Counted from the stretch's first letter, positions 29,629 through 40,523 are shown. The stretch is DNA of 64,000 nt from Nocardia arthritidis (GCF_011801145.1 NZ_CP046172.1:4898001-4962000), one strand, 5' to 3'. A program made the numbers and translations. Notes: generated by a model from the sequence alone, not told the origin.

Positions 29629-30597
29629 ATGACGACCGCCGAACTCCAGCTCGAAACCATCCGGGTCGACCAACGGGGGCGGGTGCTCACCGCCACCGTC
29701 ATCGCCCCGCCGCTCAATTTCGTCACCCCGGCGGTGGTCCGCGACCTCGACACGCTCACCGCCACCGCCGAACGCGACGGCACCGTCGGCGCGATCGTGC
29801 TCACCGGCGGGCTGCCCGGCCGCTTCCTCACCCACGCCGACCCGGCGGCGCTCACCGGCATGATCGAGTTACCGCACCCGTTCATCCCGGCCCGGCTGGC
29901 CGCACCGTTCGTCCCGGTCCTCAACACCGCGCTGCGCATTCCCGGCGCCACCCGCGTCACCGAACGACTCGGCGGCCTCGGCACCGGACTGGTCTGGGGC
30001 TACCGGTGGAAACGCACCACCCTGCGGATGAACCGCTCCCGCATCGTGTACCTGGCCGCCATCAACGGCCCCGCGCTCGGCGGCGGCCATGAAATCGCCC
30101 TGGCCTGCGATCTGCGTTATGCCGCCGATGCCGAACACGTGAAATTCGGTCAGATCGAATCGCTGGCCAACCTCATCCCCGGCGGCGGCGGCACCCAGCG
30201 GCTACCCCGGCTCATCGGCGCCGCCAAAGCCATCGAACTCACCCTCGAGGGCGCACCCGTCGACGCGGCGACCGCGCTGCGGCTCGGCCTGGTGCACCGG
30301 CTCACCCCCGAAACCGAACTGCTCGCCGAAACCCAGTCCACCGCAGCACGTTTGGCCGCCCGCAACCCCGTCGTCGTCGCCGAACTCAAACGCGCCATCT
30401 ACTTCGGCCCGAACCGCCCGCTACCCCGCGGCCTCGACCACGAACTGGCCGCCTTCCTCTCCACCGGCACCACCAAATCCGCCACCCGCACCACCAAGGC
30501 CTTCTTCGAAGACCTCGACCGCCTCGCCGACACCCCCTTCCTCGCCGCCCCCAAAGCCTGGCTCGACGGCACCCGCGTCGACCAGACCAGCGACTGA
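29629..30597 (+). CDS. Enoyl-CoA hydratase/isomerase family protein
   Basis: 322 aa, slightly long for a crotonase (~260), because of an insertion around residues 85-130. ATG 29629 follows an AGGAGACG. The oxyanion-hole segments are visible: GAIVLTGGLPGRFLTHAD near residue 48 and YLAAINGPALGGGHEIALACDLRYAADAEHVKFGQIE near 143. It lacks the second Glu typical of hydratases at an unambiguous position, so it could be an isomerase or unrelated acyl-CoA enzyme. A TetR operator covers its promoter. Confidence 0.88.
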   Translation: MTTAELQLETIRVDQRGRVLTATVIAPPLNFVTPAVVRDLDTLTATAERDGTVGAIVLTGGLPGRFLTHADPAALTGMIELPHPFIPARLAAPFVPVLNTALRIPGATRVTERLGGLGTGLVWGYRWKRTTLRMNRSRIVYLAAINGPALGGGHEIALACDLRYAADAEHVKFGQIESLANLIPGGGGTQRLPRLIGAAKAIELTLEGAPVDAATALRLGLVHRLTPETELLAETQSTAARLAARNPVVVAELKRAIYFGPNRPLPRGLDHELAAFLSTGTTKSATRTTKAFFEDLDRLADTPFLAAPKAWLDGTRVDQTSD

Positions 30598-30723
30598 TCC
30601 GCCCGCACAGCATCCGATGCGGTGACCGATCAGGGGACACGCACGTGTCCGCGCCGATGGGTCTCGACAGGCGACCCCCGCCGGATTCACACTGTGTTTC
30701 AGCCGAATTCCCAAGGGGCACAA

Positions 30724-31236
30724 ATGAAAAAGATCGTACTGCTGTTCAGCGTCGCCCTGGCTGCCGGTATCTTCCTGGCACCGTCACCCGTCGCCTCCGC
30801 CGCCGTCGATCAGGCGTGCACCGTCAACGAGGTCGCAACCTTCAGTCCGCCGCTCACCGACAACCCGCAGACCGTCACGATCACCACCGAGGGCAATCTC
30901 TTCGACTGCACCAGCGGCTCGGCACCGACCGGCACCTACGCGGAAACGCTCGTCGTACCGGGATTGAGCTGCACGAACCTGCTGGTCAGCGGAAGCGGAA
31001 CCCGGGTGCTGACCTGGGTCGGCGCTGCGGCACCGAGCACATTCACCTACAACCGGACGGCCACGCTGGTCAACGGCAACGTGCAGGTCGTATTCCTCGG
31101 CGAAATCGCCTCCGGCACATTCACTCCGGATCCGGCCAAGGAAGAACTCACCGGACCGGCGCTGGATCCGACCGCATGCGCGACCACCGGCGTGGCGCGG
31201 CACGACAACAACGGCACACTCACCATCGGGATCTGA
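30724..31236 (+). CDS. Secreted protein of unknown function
   Basis: 170 aa from ATG 30724 with AAGGGG upstream; longer frames start in non-conserved sequence. Signal peptide KKIVLLFSVALAAGIFLAPSPVASA, cleavage after about residue 26. The mature chain is beta-strand-rich with four cysteines (QACTVNE, FDCTSGS, LSCTNLL, TACATTG), consistent with two disulfides and an extracellular location. No known catalytic motif. No signs of an operon with the enoyl-CoA hydratase gene, 126 bp upstream. Confidence 0.8.
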   Translation: MKKIVLLFSVALAAGIFLAPSPVASAAVDQACTVNEVATFSPPLTDNPQTVTITTEGNLFDCTSGSAPTGTYAETLVVPGLSCTNLLVSGSGTRVLTWVGAAAPSTFTYNRTATLVNGNVQVVFLGEIASGTFTPDPAKEELTGPALDPTACATTGVARHDNNGTLTIGI

Positions 31237-31365
31237 ACCCGGCCGCGGCGACGAGTCCGCCCGGCCATCGGCACCCGGCTGTCGAGAGGGGCAACGCAGT
31301 GGTTGTTCTGTGCTGGTCGCCGTACCGGAAAGCGTCGTCACCATGTCCGACGGGACCGGCTCGAT

Positions 31366-31592
31366 GTGCGACTGGGCGACACCCTCCTCGCGCTCGGTGC
31401 CTCGGGCGGAATGGGCACCGCCACAACGCAATTGGCGGCACTGACCGGAGCGACCGTCATAGCGGCGGCCCGCAGCCCGGCCAAGGCGGCAGGCCTGCGG
31501 GAACTGAGGGGCACAGCCTCGCAATGGCCGCCGAGGCGCACCGCTTCCTCGAGCACAGCACCGACACCGTGGGCCGAGTCGTCCTCATTCCG
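31366..31592 (+). pseudogene. Quinone oxidoreductase (MDR) remnant
   Basis: LGDTLLALGASGGMGTATTQL then ATVIAAARSPAKAAGLRELRG is the Rossmann segment of a zinc-free medium-chain dehydrogenase. A second frame from 31524 gives AEAHRFLEHSTDTVGRVVLIP, the C-terminal end of the same family. Everything between (about 150 residues) and the N-terminal half are gone. This region (31237-31775) has no other gene. Confidence 0.55.
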
Positions 31593-31735
31593 TTACGACT
31601 ACCGCTCACCACCCGAGACCTGTTCTCCGCCAACGATCTTCCACCCCTGGCGGACGACCTACGCATGAGCGACAAGACCGCGGAGTGGTCGGTGGGGCGG
31701 AAATTGATTGGACGGGATTCGGTTCGGGTTGTTAG

Positions 31736-33316
<1,581 letters not shown>

Positions 33317-33397
33317 CGTGCTCGAATCCGGCTACGGCGCCGGGGATTTCGGCTGACAGCGGTGTACGGGCAGCGCCGGCACGGCTACGGTAGGTGG

Positions 33398-34015
33398 ATG
33401 GGTGGGAACGACCAGCTGGAACCGCAGCCATCCGATCCGGAGGCCGCCCTGGCGTCCGACGCCGATCGGGACCAGGTCACGGCACAGCTGGAAAAGGCCG
33501 TCGGGCAAGGGATCCTGACGCTCGACGAGTTCGCCGACCGCACCGACCGGGCACTCGCGTCCCGCACCCGCGCCGAATTGAGCCGGATCGTGGCCGATCT
33601 ACCGAGCACGGCACTGCGGGTGCCCGCCGACACATCGATCACACTGAAGACCGGCGCCGGAACCGTCAGACGGGAAGGTTATTGGACAGTGCCCAACCGT
33701 ATCGACGCCGAATGCGGAATGGGCACTGTGCGCATCGATTTCACCGCCGCGAACTGCCCGCACCGTGAGGTGACGCTCAACGCGACCTGCGGCAGCGGCA
33801 CGATCGTCGCGATCGTGCCGCGAGGCTGGGAAGTCCGCCTGGAACAGGTAAGCAGCGGTATGGGTTCGGTGACCAACCGGGCCACCGCACCCACCGACCC
33901 GACCATGCCGGTGCTGCACGTCTACGCCAAAACCGGTGCGGGCGTAGTGAAGATCAAACACCCCCGCGAACCCGGCATGTCGGGCGTACTACGCGAATGG
34001 CTCGGCATCCACTGA
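33398..34015 (+). CDS. DUF1707-domain protein
   Basis: 205 aa from ATG 33398. The first half has the DUF1707 signature: ASDADRDQVTAQLEKAVGQGILTLDEFADRTDRALASRTRAELSRIVADLP (about residues 19-68). The second half is a glycine-rich beta region with repeated GTVR/GSGTIVA turns (TGAGTVRREGYW, ECGMGTVRIDF, CGSGTIVAIVP), resembling DUF2154/bactofilin-like beta solenoids that often follow DUF1707. No signal or membrane segment. Function unknown; related proteins include phage-shock-like membrane stress proteins. Confidence 0.82.
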   Translation: MGGNDQLEPQPSDPEAALASDADRDQVTAQLEKAVGQGILTLDEFADRTDRALASRTRAELSRIVADLPSTALRVPADTSITLKTGAGTVRREGYWTVPNRIDAECGMGTVRIDFTAANCPHREVTLNATCGSGTIVAIVPRGWEVRLEQVSSGMGSVTNRATAPTDPTMPVLHVYAKTGAGVVKIKHPREPGMSGVLREWLGIH

Positions 34016-34034
34016 ACCGCCGACGCGCCCCAGC

Positions 34035-34994
34035 CTATGGCAGGACGACGAGTCGTCTCCCGCGCAGATCGGTTCGCTGCCACGCGGTTTCGATATCACT
34101 CAGCGGAATCGTCACCAGGTCGAAGGTGAGCTCGCCGGACCGCGTCCACTGCACGACCTGCCCGTACACCGAGCCCATGGTCTCGGCGTCGAGTCCTTTT
34201 GCCGCACCGTAGATCTCGACTCCGGAGGTGCGCAGGCTCTCGGCGGTGAGCGTGAGCTCGGGGCCCGCGGCCTCCCCGGCCTGGATCACGCGCGTCGGTT
34301 TTCCGAACGCGAACGACTCCGGAACCAGTGTGCGCAAAAGGATTTCGGTCGGCCGTCCCCACAGGTAGTCCAGGACCACGTCGTAGCCGTCGCCCTCGGC
34401 GTCGGTGAACGCTCGTGCCAGCGCGTCGTCGCCGACCGCGGTGTTGATGACCGTGTCGGCACCGAGTTTCCGCACCTCGCGGAGCTGATCGTCGTCGCGG
34501 CCGGTCGCGACGATCCGCCCGGCTCCGAGCAGCCTGGCCACCTGCACCGCGAGTCGCCCGGCGACGCCGGTGGCCCCTTGGATCAGCACCGTCTCGCCGG
34601 GAACGAAACCGGCGGCCGTCGTGATGGACATGCCGGTGATGGCTGTGGCCAGCATGGTGGCGACGGCCGGATCGATTCCCTCGGGGATCGGGGCGTACGC
34701 GTCGGCGGCCACCACGGTCCGCTCGGCGAGCGCACCGTAGGGCCGCCGGGGGTTGCCGAAGCCGACGAGGGTGCCGTCGGGTAGTGCGCCGATGCCGTCG
34801 AAGGCGGGGATCACCGGGAGTTCGGTGACGAATTGCCCACTGGCGTAATGCGTTCCGGCCGCGATCGCCTTGTCGACCTGCTCGACCGCGACGGCCTTCA
34901 CCTCGATGATCACTTCGCCCGCTCCGGCCACCGGATCCGGGAAGTCCTCGTATCGGGGAACGCCCCCGATCTCGTGCAGGACCGCGGCCTTCAT
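34035..34994 (-). CDS. Quinone oxidoreductase-like medium-chain dehydrogenase
   Basis: 319 aa from ATG 34994. N-terminal GroES-like fold (KAAVLHEIGGVPRYEDFPDPVAGAGEVIIEVKAVAVEQVDKAIAAG), then the NADP-binding GETVLIQGATGVAGRLAVQVARLLGAGRIVATGRD (AxxGxxG) near residue 140. The catalytic zinc ligands of alcohol dehydrogenases are absent, so it is a zinc-free quinone/enone reductase. Its start overlaps the stop of the small upstream ORF (ATGA). Both probably belong to one transcript controlled by the divergent TetR regulator. Confidence 0.88.
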   Translation of the reverse strand: MKAAVLHEIGGVPRYEDFPDPVAGAGEVIIEVKAVAVEQVDKAIAAGTHYASGQFVTELPVIPAFDGIGALPDGTLVGFGNPRRPYGALAERTVVAADAYAPIPEGIDPAVATMLATAITGMSITTAAGFVPGETVLIQGATGVAGRLAVQVARLLGAGRIVATGRDDDQLREVRKLGADTVINTAVGDDALARAFTDAEGDGYDVVLDYLWGRPTEILLRTLVPESFAFGKPTRVIQAGEAAGPELTLTAESLRTSGVEIYGAAKGLDAETMGSVYGQVVQWTRSGELTFDLVTIPLSDIETAWQRTDLRGRRLVVLP

Positions 34995-35224
34995 CGCAGA
35001 TCCTGGCCGAAGAACACCGCGATCCGCGTCTGCCAGCCCACCAGCACCCGCGGCGGGCGGGCCGGTGAGTGATTCCACCGGTGATTGACAGCGTGGTGGC
35101 GTCGCGCGTGCTCGTGGCGCGTGATGCCCTGGTGGCCGGGAGCTTGCTCGACGTGAGCGGGAATCCCGGGGACGCGGTGGGTCGCCCAGTGCAGCAGATC
35201 CCGCATCGAATGCCGGTGTGTCAT
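34991..35224 (-). CDS. Small His/Arg-rich protein in operon with MDR reductase
   Basis: 77 aa from ATG 35224, 6 nt after AGGAGG (35231-35236); an ATG at 35230 abuts the Shine-Dalgarno and is less likely. The sequence is rich in His (MTHRHSMRDLLHWATHRVPG ... HEHARRHHAVNHRWNHS) and ends in VLVGWQTRIAVFFGQDLR. Its stop overlaps the downstream reductase ATG by 4 nt, an indication of real translation. No family recognised; a metal-binding role would be speculation. Confidence 0.5.
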   Translation of the reverse strand: MTHRHSMRDLLHWATHRVPGIPAHVEQAPGHQGITRHEHARRHHAVNHRWNHSPARPPRVLVGWQTRIAVFFGQDLR

Positions 35225-35265
35225 TGTCATCCTCCTGTTTGCGGTGTCGGCGAGAACGCATGCCG

Positions 35266-35284
35266 TCTCTATCACCGATAGGGA
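35266..35284. promoter_or_regulatory. tetO-like operator 1
   Basis: TCTCTATCACCGATAGGGA, an imperfect palindrome of the classical tetO form (YCCTATCAxTGATAGRGA). It is 21 bp centre to centre from operator 2 and covers the promoter of the small ORF/reductase operon. Confidence 0.75.
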
Positions 35285-35286
35285 AA

Positions 35287-35305
35287 ACTCTATCAGTGAT
35301 AGAGT
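35287..35305. promoter_or_regulatory. tetO-like operator 2
   Basis: ACTCTATCAGTGATAGAGT is a perfect 9-1-9 palindrome and differs at one or very few bases from Tn10 tetO sequences. It lies 18 bp upstream of the TetR start codon. Confidence 0.8.
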
Positions 35306-35323
35306 CTGGGCGGGAGGTGTGTT

Positions 35324-35947
35324 TTGACATTGGACCGACAACGCATCGTCACCGAGGCGATCGCATTGCTGGACGACGAAGGACTCGACGGAGTCACCCT
35401 GCGCAAGCTCGCCGCACGACTGGGAGTGCGGCAGCCGACCCTGTACTGGCATCTGCCCAACAAGGCGGCCCTGGTCACCGCGCTCGCCGAAGCGATCCTC
35501 GATCAGGAGTTCGGCGAGCTGTCACCACCGGCACCGGAGGAACCCTGGCAGGACTGGCTCGGCGCACTGGCCGAGCGGCTGCGCCGCGCACTGCTGGCCC
35601 ACCCCGACAGTGCGCGCATCCTATCGGCATCCCAGCTCTCACTGAAAATGGCCGACATCTCCGAGCTGGCGATGAGCACGCTGGTGGCACGCGGAATCCC
35701 GCTGCACCGCGCCCGGGTGATCGTGCTGACGGTGGAACGCTTCACCGTCGGCCACGTCCTCGAAGAACAAGTCCCACGCCCGACCCCCGACACGATGCAC
35801 GACTTCGACATGGCGGAATTCACCCGACAGCACCCGACCGTGATAGCCGGGATCACCGAATACTTCCGGCCCGGCCGCACCGTCGACGACCTGTTCAGTG
35901 AATGCCTCCAGCTGGTCATCGCGGGCGCGGCGAGCACCACCGGATAA
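35324..35947 (+). CDS. TetR-family regulator with tetracycline-repressor-type domains
   Basis: 207 aa from TTG 35324, 6 nt after GGGAGG. DNA-binding domain LDRQRIVTEAIALLDDEGLDGVTLRKLAARLGVRQPTLYWHLPNKAAL is close to that of classical TetR (VRQPTLYWHVKNKRAL), and the C-terminal part (EFTRQHPTVIAGITEYF, FSECLQLVIAG) fits the TetR_C fold. Two tetO-like operators precede it. No tetracycline efflux gene is adjacent; the divergent partner is a small ORF plus a quinone reductase. Classical tetO recognition with another ligand is therefore likely. Confidence 0.9.
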   Translation: MTLDRQRIVTEAIALLDDEGLDGVTLRKLAARLGVRQPTLYWHLPNKAALVTALAEAILDQEFGELSPPAPEEPWQDWLGALAERLRRALLAHPDSARILSASQLSLKMADISELAMSTLVARGIPLHRARVIVLTVERFTVGHVLEEQVPRPTPDTMHDFDMAEFTRQHPTVIAGITEYFRPGRTVDDLFSECLQLVIAGAASTTG

Positions 35948-35956
35948 CCCTCGAAA

Positions 35957-38113
35957 TCAACTGGGGGACAGGGGAGTTACCGCGACCCACGTCCCGTTCA
36001 CCGCCGCGGCGCCCGAGAACGAATCCACCAGCGCCGGATCATGCAACAGGTTCACATTCGCACCCGGATGCGCCGCGGCGACCGACCAGACACCCGGCTC
36101 CCGATGACCCCACCCGTGCGGGATCGCCACCGTGCCCTGACGGATATCGTCGCTCACCTCGACCGGCACCACGATCGAGCCGGTCGCCGAACGCACCGCT
36201 ACCTGTTCACCATCCGACAGATTCCGGGCCGCCGCATCCGCGGGATGCATCAATGCGGTACAGCGATCCCGGCCCTTCACCATCGACGGCAGATTGTGCA
36301 ACCACGAATTGTTGCTGCGCAGATGACGGCGGCCGATCAACCGCAGATCGAAACCATCCGGCGGGGTAGTGCCCGCGACACCACGACCCGCGTCATCGAT
36401 CAACGCCCGCGCGGCGGCGACGAAATCCTCCGGCGCCAACCGCACCCGCTTATCCTTCGTCCCGATCACCTGCCGCAACCGCGGCCGCAACGGACCCAGA
36501 TCCACCCCACCGACCGACTCCCGCGCCCGGCGCACCGTCAACCCCCGCCGCCCGCGCCACAACACCCCATACGGACCCGTCGCCACCGCCACCGCCGCCA
36601 ACCGCAACGGGCTCACCTGATCGAACACCGACCGCACCAACCGCCCGGTGAACCGCCGCGCCGGCAACGGCAGCAACTCGGCGACCAACCCCGCCGCGAT
36701 CTGCCAATCCTCCAACCCATCCGCGGGCGGCGCGAAAACCCGCGCGTCGTACCGCAGATTGTTCCGCACACTGAACACCGGGAACAGCATGTCCACCTCC
36801 TCCCGCTCCAGCGGCGACACCGGCGGCAGAATGATGTCCGCATGCCGCGACGTCTCGGTGACATACATATCGATCGCCACATGAAAATCCAAGCCCGCCA
36901 ACGCCTTCGCCATCCGGCCGGCCTGCGGCGTCGACAACGCCGGATTTCCGGCATAGGTGATCAACGCCCGGATCCGCCCCGGCCCATCGGCCAGCATCTC
37001 CTCCGCCAGCACACCCACCGGCAGCTCCGACCGGAACGCCCGATGCGCACCCGACCGATCCGTCCACGCCCCATACCCCGTCGGCAGATACTTCGCGAAC
37101 CGCGCCACATCCACCGCGGGCGAGGCGAACATCTGCCCACCCGGCCGATCCAGATTCCCCGTCACCGCATTGATCGTGTTCACCAACCAATGCGTCACCG
37201 TGCCGGTCACCTGCTGACACACCCCGATCCGCGCATACAGCACCGCCGAATCCGCCGCCGCGTGCTCGCGCGCCAACCGCCGGATCGTCGCCGCATCCAC
37301 CCCGGCATGCGGCGCCGCGACCTCCGGCGAGAAATCCGCCACCAACGCCCGCAACTCACCCCACCCCGAACACTGCGCGCGCACCGCCCGCTCATCACAC
37401 AACTTCTCCGTCACCAGCACATGCAGCATCGCCAGCAACAAATACGGGTCACCACCCGGCGCCACCGCGACATGCTCATCGGCCAACCGCGCCGTCTCGG
37501 TGCGCCGCGGATCGATCACCACCACCGTGCCGCCGCGCTCCCGCACCGCCCGGATCCGGTCCCGCGCACCCGGCATCGTCGTGATCGACCCGTTCGACAC
37601 CGCCGGATTCGCCCCCAGCACCACCAGCCGATCCGTCCGATCGATATCGGTCACCGGCATCAACACATTCGACCCGAACATCCGCCACGCCGCGAACTCC
37701 TGCGGGAACTGATCGATCGACGACGCCGAGTAGAAATTCCGCGTCAACAACACCATCCGCAGCAGCACCGCATACAGCACCGAGGAACTGTGCGCCGCCG
37801 GATTACCCAGATACATCCCGATCGCGCTCGGCCCATGCGCCCGCCGCACCGCCCGCAACCGCCGACCCACCTCGGCGAACGCCTCATCCCAGCCGATCGG
37901 CTCGAACCGGTCACCCACCCGGCGCACCGGCGTCCGCAACCGATCCGGATCGTCGTACAACCCGCCCATCGCGGTCGCCTTCGGACAGATGTACCCCCGC
38001 GAGAGCACATCGTCCGGATTCCCCTCGATCCTGGCGACCCGATCACCGTCGACGGTCACCAGGATTCCACAATGTGCCTCACACAAGGTGCACTGCCGCG
38101 CAATGGTCTTCAT
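35957..38113 (-). CDS. Molybdopterin oxidoreductase (formate dehydrogenase/nitrate reductase type)
   Basis: 718 aa from ATG 38113. Cys8-x2-Cys11-x3-Cys15-x27-Cys43 in the N-terminus (RQCTLCEAHC ... GYICPKA) binds one [4Fe-4S] cluster. Then come the Mo-bisPGD domains (SIDQFPQEFAAWRMFGSN, LVVLGANPAVSNGS, VVVIDPRRTETARLADEHV) and the C-terminal dinucleotide-binding domain (SWLHNLPSMVKGRDRCTALMHPADAA, VAIPHGWGHREPGVW). It is cytoplasmic with no Tat signal. No partner electron-transfer subunit or molybdenum-cofactor gene is adjacent. Convergent with the TetR gene (9-bp gap). Substrate cannot be assigned. Confidence 0.92.
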   Translation of the reverse strand: MKTIARQCTLCEAHCGILVTVDGDRVARIEGNPDDVLSRGYICPKATAMGGLYDDPDRLRTPVRRVGDRFEPIGWDEAFAEVGRRLRAVRRAHGPSAIGMYLGNPAAHSSSVLYAVLLRMVLLTRNFYSASSIDQFPQEFAAWRMFGSNVLMPVTDIDRTDRLVVLGANPAVSNGSITTMPGARDRIRAVRERGGTVVVIDPRRTETARLADEHVAVAPGGDPYLLLAMLHVLVTEKLCDERAVRAQCSGWGELRALVADFSPEVAAPHAGVDAATIRRLAREHAAADSAVLYARIGVCQQVTGTVTHWLVNTINAVTGNLDRPGGQMFASPAVDVARFAKYLPTGYGAWTDRSGAHRAFRSELPVGVLAEEMLADGPGRIRALITYAGNPALSTPQAGRMAKALAGLDFHVAIDMYVTETSRHADIILPPVSPLEREEVDMLFPVFSVRNNLRYDARVFAPPADGLEDWQIAAGLVAELLPLPARRFTGRLVRSVFDQVSPLRLAAVAVATGPYGVLWRGRRGLTVRRARESVGGVDLGPLRPRLRQVIGTKDKRVRLAPEDFVAAARALIDDAGRGVAGTTPPDGFDLRLIGRRHLRSNNSWLHNLPSMVKGRDRCTALMHPADAAARNLSDGEQVAVRSATGSIVVPVEVSDDIRQGTVAIPHGWGHREPGVWSVAAAHPGANVNLLHDPALVDSFSGAAAVNGTWVAVTPLSPS

Positions 38114-38259
38114 CGGACATCCTGTCTGCCGGAACACCTGCCGTGAGGGTACCGCGCGGTCCGCGTCCGGGGCGGCGCCGCGATCACCCCATGTTCGAAG
38201 TCGATCGTCGTGCATGCCAACGGGCCGAGGCAATTGGACCGTGGTCGGAGAAGCCGCTC

Positions 38260-39480
38260 CTACCTGGGATGGATCGCGACATCGTTACGGAGATCCCGGA
38301 CCGCGGACGAGACCAGCGGAAACAACGCCGCGACAGCGAATCCGATCCCACCGCACAGCGCGACATACTCGGCACCCCACCGCCCGACCGCGGGCGCGGC
38401 AAGCAACTGCCCGACCGGAACCGCCGCGAACGAGAGCAGATCACTGTAAGCCCCGACCCGGGACAGCAGGTGCCGGGGCACATGCTGCTGCGCCGAAACC
38501 TCCCAGGCCGTGCCCACCGCGGTGAATCCCATACCCGCCACGAAGGCGCACACCAGCAGCCACGGCAGTCCCGCACCGCAACCCAGCGCCACCAACGCGG
38601 TGCCACCGAACGCGCCCACCAACTGCCCGGCACGCAGCAAATACCTGGGAGCGTATCGATACATCAACGCACTCATCACCACCAGACCCACAGCACGCAC
38701 ACCGAGCACCAACCCCCACGCCGCCGGACCCTCCCGATGCCTCGTCAACGCGGGCCCGACGATCTGCCACACACCGGTGGCGAACAGGTTGATCAGGCAG
38801 AACGACAGGGTGGTCAGCCACACCCAGCGGATGCCGCGAAAGGCGCGCCAGCCGTCCCGCAGGCTGGCCACCAGGCCACCCGTCTTCGCCGCTATCGAGG
38901 TGCGCAACGGCAGGCGCGACAGCAAGACGGCGGCGATCACGAAGGTCAACGCGTCGACCGCGATAGCCCAGCCACCACCCACCGTGGCAACCAGAATCCC
39001 GGCCATGGTCGGCCCGAGGATTTTCGTGGCACTCTTGACGCCGCCCAACAGCGAATTCGCCCGCTGCAACGCCGCGGCGGGGACCAGCTCCGGCACTATG
39101 CCACGCAACGCCGGCGCCGCGAACGCGTCGAACGCCCCATTGACCAGCTCCAGACCGACCACGACCGGCAGACTGTAATGCCCGCTGAGCAACACCGCCG
39201 CCACCGCCGCCTGCGTCAGGCCCGCACCGAGATTCGCCGCGATGAGTACCATGCGGCGGGGGAATCGGTCCGCAACCGCACCTCCGACCAGCAGCAACAC
39301 CACATGCGGGACAAGCTGAGCGGTCAGGACCGAACCCAGATCGCCGAGCCGGCCGGACGCGGCGAGCACCGCCAGTGCCAGCGCCACCGGCGTCATGGCG
39401 CTACCCAGCAGCGAGATCAACCGAATCAGGAGAAATTGGTGGAACAGCGGGGTCAACCGCCGAGTGGAAGTATCGTGCAC
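38260..39480 (-). CDS. MFS transporter
   Basis: 406 aa from GTG 39480, about 12 membrane spans. The intracellular loop motif GGAVADRFPRRMVLIAANLG (near residue 68) is the MFS motif A; the second half has YRYAPRYLLRAGQLVGAFGG. Organisation matches enterobactin/macrolide-type exporters (EntS-like). The start lies 59 bp from the divergent ArsR-type regulator, which is the likely controller. Substrate unknown. Confidence 0.9.
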   Translation of the reverse strand: MHDTSTRRLTPLFHQFLLIRLISLLGSAMTPVALALAVLAASGRLGDLGSVLTAQLVPHVVLLLVGGAVADRFPRRMVLIAANLGAGLTQAAVAAVLLSGHYSLPVVVGLELVNGAFDAFAAPALRGIVPELVPAAALQRANSLLGGVKSATKILGPTMAGILVATVGGGWAIAVDALTFVIAAVLLSRLPLRTSIAAKTGGLVASLRDGWRAFRGIRWVWLTTLSFCLINLFATGVWQIVGPALTRHREGPAAWGLVLGVRAVGLVVMSALMYRYAPRYLLRAGQLVGAFGGTALVALGCGAGLPWLLVCAFVAGMGFTAVGTAWEVSAQQHVPRHLLSRVGAYSDLLSFAAVPVGQLLAAPAVGRWGAEYVALCGGIGFAVAALFPLVSSAVRDLRNDVAIHPR

Positions 39481-39539
39481 GCCGCGATGCTGCCGACCGG
39501 GCAGACCGACACACCAACGCTTCGCGAAAATACGAAACG

Positions 39540-40523
39540 ATGACCCTGCTCAAACTGACCGCCGACGCCCTGACACGCTGCCGATTCGCCCTCTCGCCAC
39601 TCGCGGAAACGATCGGAGCGCTCATCGCACTGCAGCGCCGGCGAATCGATCCGGGCCAGGAAATATGGCACACCCGATTCCGGGTGGACTACGACGACTG
39701 GCTCACGCGCGATCCGATCGCCGCCGGACTACTGCCACTACTGGCCGCCACCAAACTGTTCCCCGACCTCGTCGCACAACCGCCCGCAGCCGGAGCACAC
39801 ACCCACATCGACAACGAACTCGCCGCGGTCGCAACAAGTTCCGATACCCAGGTACGCGCGACGGTCACCGCGTCGATCGGCCAGAGCTGGCAACCGCAAC
39901 AGACGGCATGGCTCACACTGGACGGGCTGGCCCCCCGCATCGCCGACACGCTGCGATACGGCTGGAACCATTTCGTGGCACCGGACTGGCCACGACGCCG
40001 AGCCATCCTCGAACGCGACATCACCTACCGGACCGCCCTGGTCGGCGACCACGGCTGGCAGCACGCCATAGATTCGCTGCGATCACGGCAGGTATGGTCC
40101 GCGGCCGACACCGCGATCCGCTTCAGCGACCGCCCCATACCCGATCGTGAAATCACCGACGAGGGACTGATATTCGTGCCACGCACCACCGGCGGCGGCT
40201 GGTGGACCTGCGAGCAGCCACCCCGATACGCACTCGTATATCCGGCGCGCGGTGCCGCGACCCACCCCGAAACCGCCGAATCGGACGCGCTGGCAAAGCT
40301 TCTCGGCCCGGGCCGGGCCAGGGTGGTGCGCGAACTCGCGCAACCGGCGACCAGCAGCCAGCTCGCCGCCGTCCTGGATCTCTCACTCGGTACGGTCGGC
40401 GCCCACCTGTCGGTGCTCCGCGACGCAGGCATCGTCGCAGGCACACGGACAGGGAAAAACGTGGTGTACCGCCTCACCGACCGCGGTCGACGGCTCGTCA
40501 CCACGCTCTCCTCGGCCTGGTGA
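39540..40523 (+). CDS. ArsR-type winged-helix regulator with N-terminal sensor domain
   Basis: 327 aa from ATG 39540. The last ~75 residues form the DNA-binding domain (LLGPGRARVVRELAQPATSSQLAAVLDLSLGTVGAHLSVLRDAGIV, then GKNVVYRLTDRGRRL). It lacks the metal-binding cysteines of arsenic sensors. The long N-terminal part (LTADALTRCRFALSPLAETIGAL) is the DUF5937-like domain found in many actinobacterial regulators beside exporters. Divergent from the MFS gene; the 59-bp gap must hold both promoters. Confidence 0.85.
   Translation: MTLLKLTADALTRCRFALSPLAETIGALIALQRRRIDPGQEIWHTRFRVDYDDWLTRDPIAAGLLPLLAATKLFPDLVAQPPAAGAHTHIDNELAAVATSSDTQVRATVTASIGQSWQPQQTAWLTLDGLAPRIADTLRYGWNHFVAPDWPRRRAILERDITYRTALVGDHGWQHAIDSLRSRQVWSAADTAIRFSDRPIPDREITDEGLIFVPRTTGGGWWTCEQPPRYALVYPARGAATHPETAESDALAKLLGPGRARVVRELAQPATSSQLAAVLDLSLGTVGAHLSVLRDAGIVAGTRTGKNVVYRLTDRGRRLVTTLSSAW

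Noticed and set aside
36041..38146. Long plus-strand reading frame of about 700 codons opposite the molybdopterin oxidoreductase
   Set aside because: It is Arg/His/Pro-rich with no domain, a by-product of the G+C-rich antisense strand of a well-supported gene.
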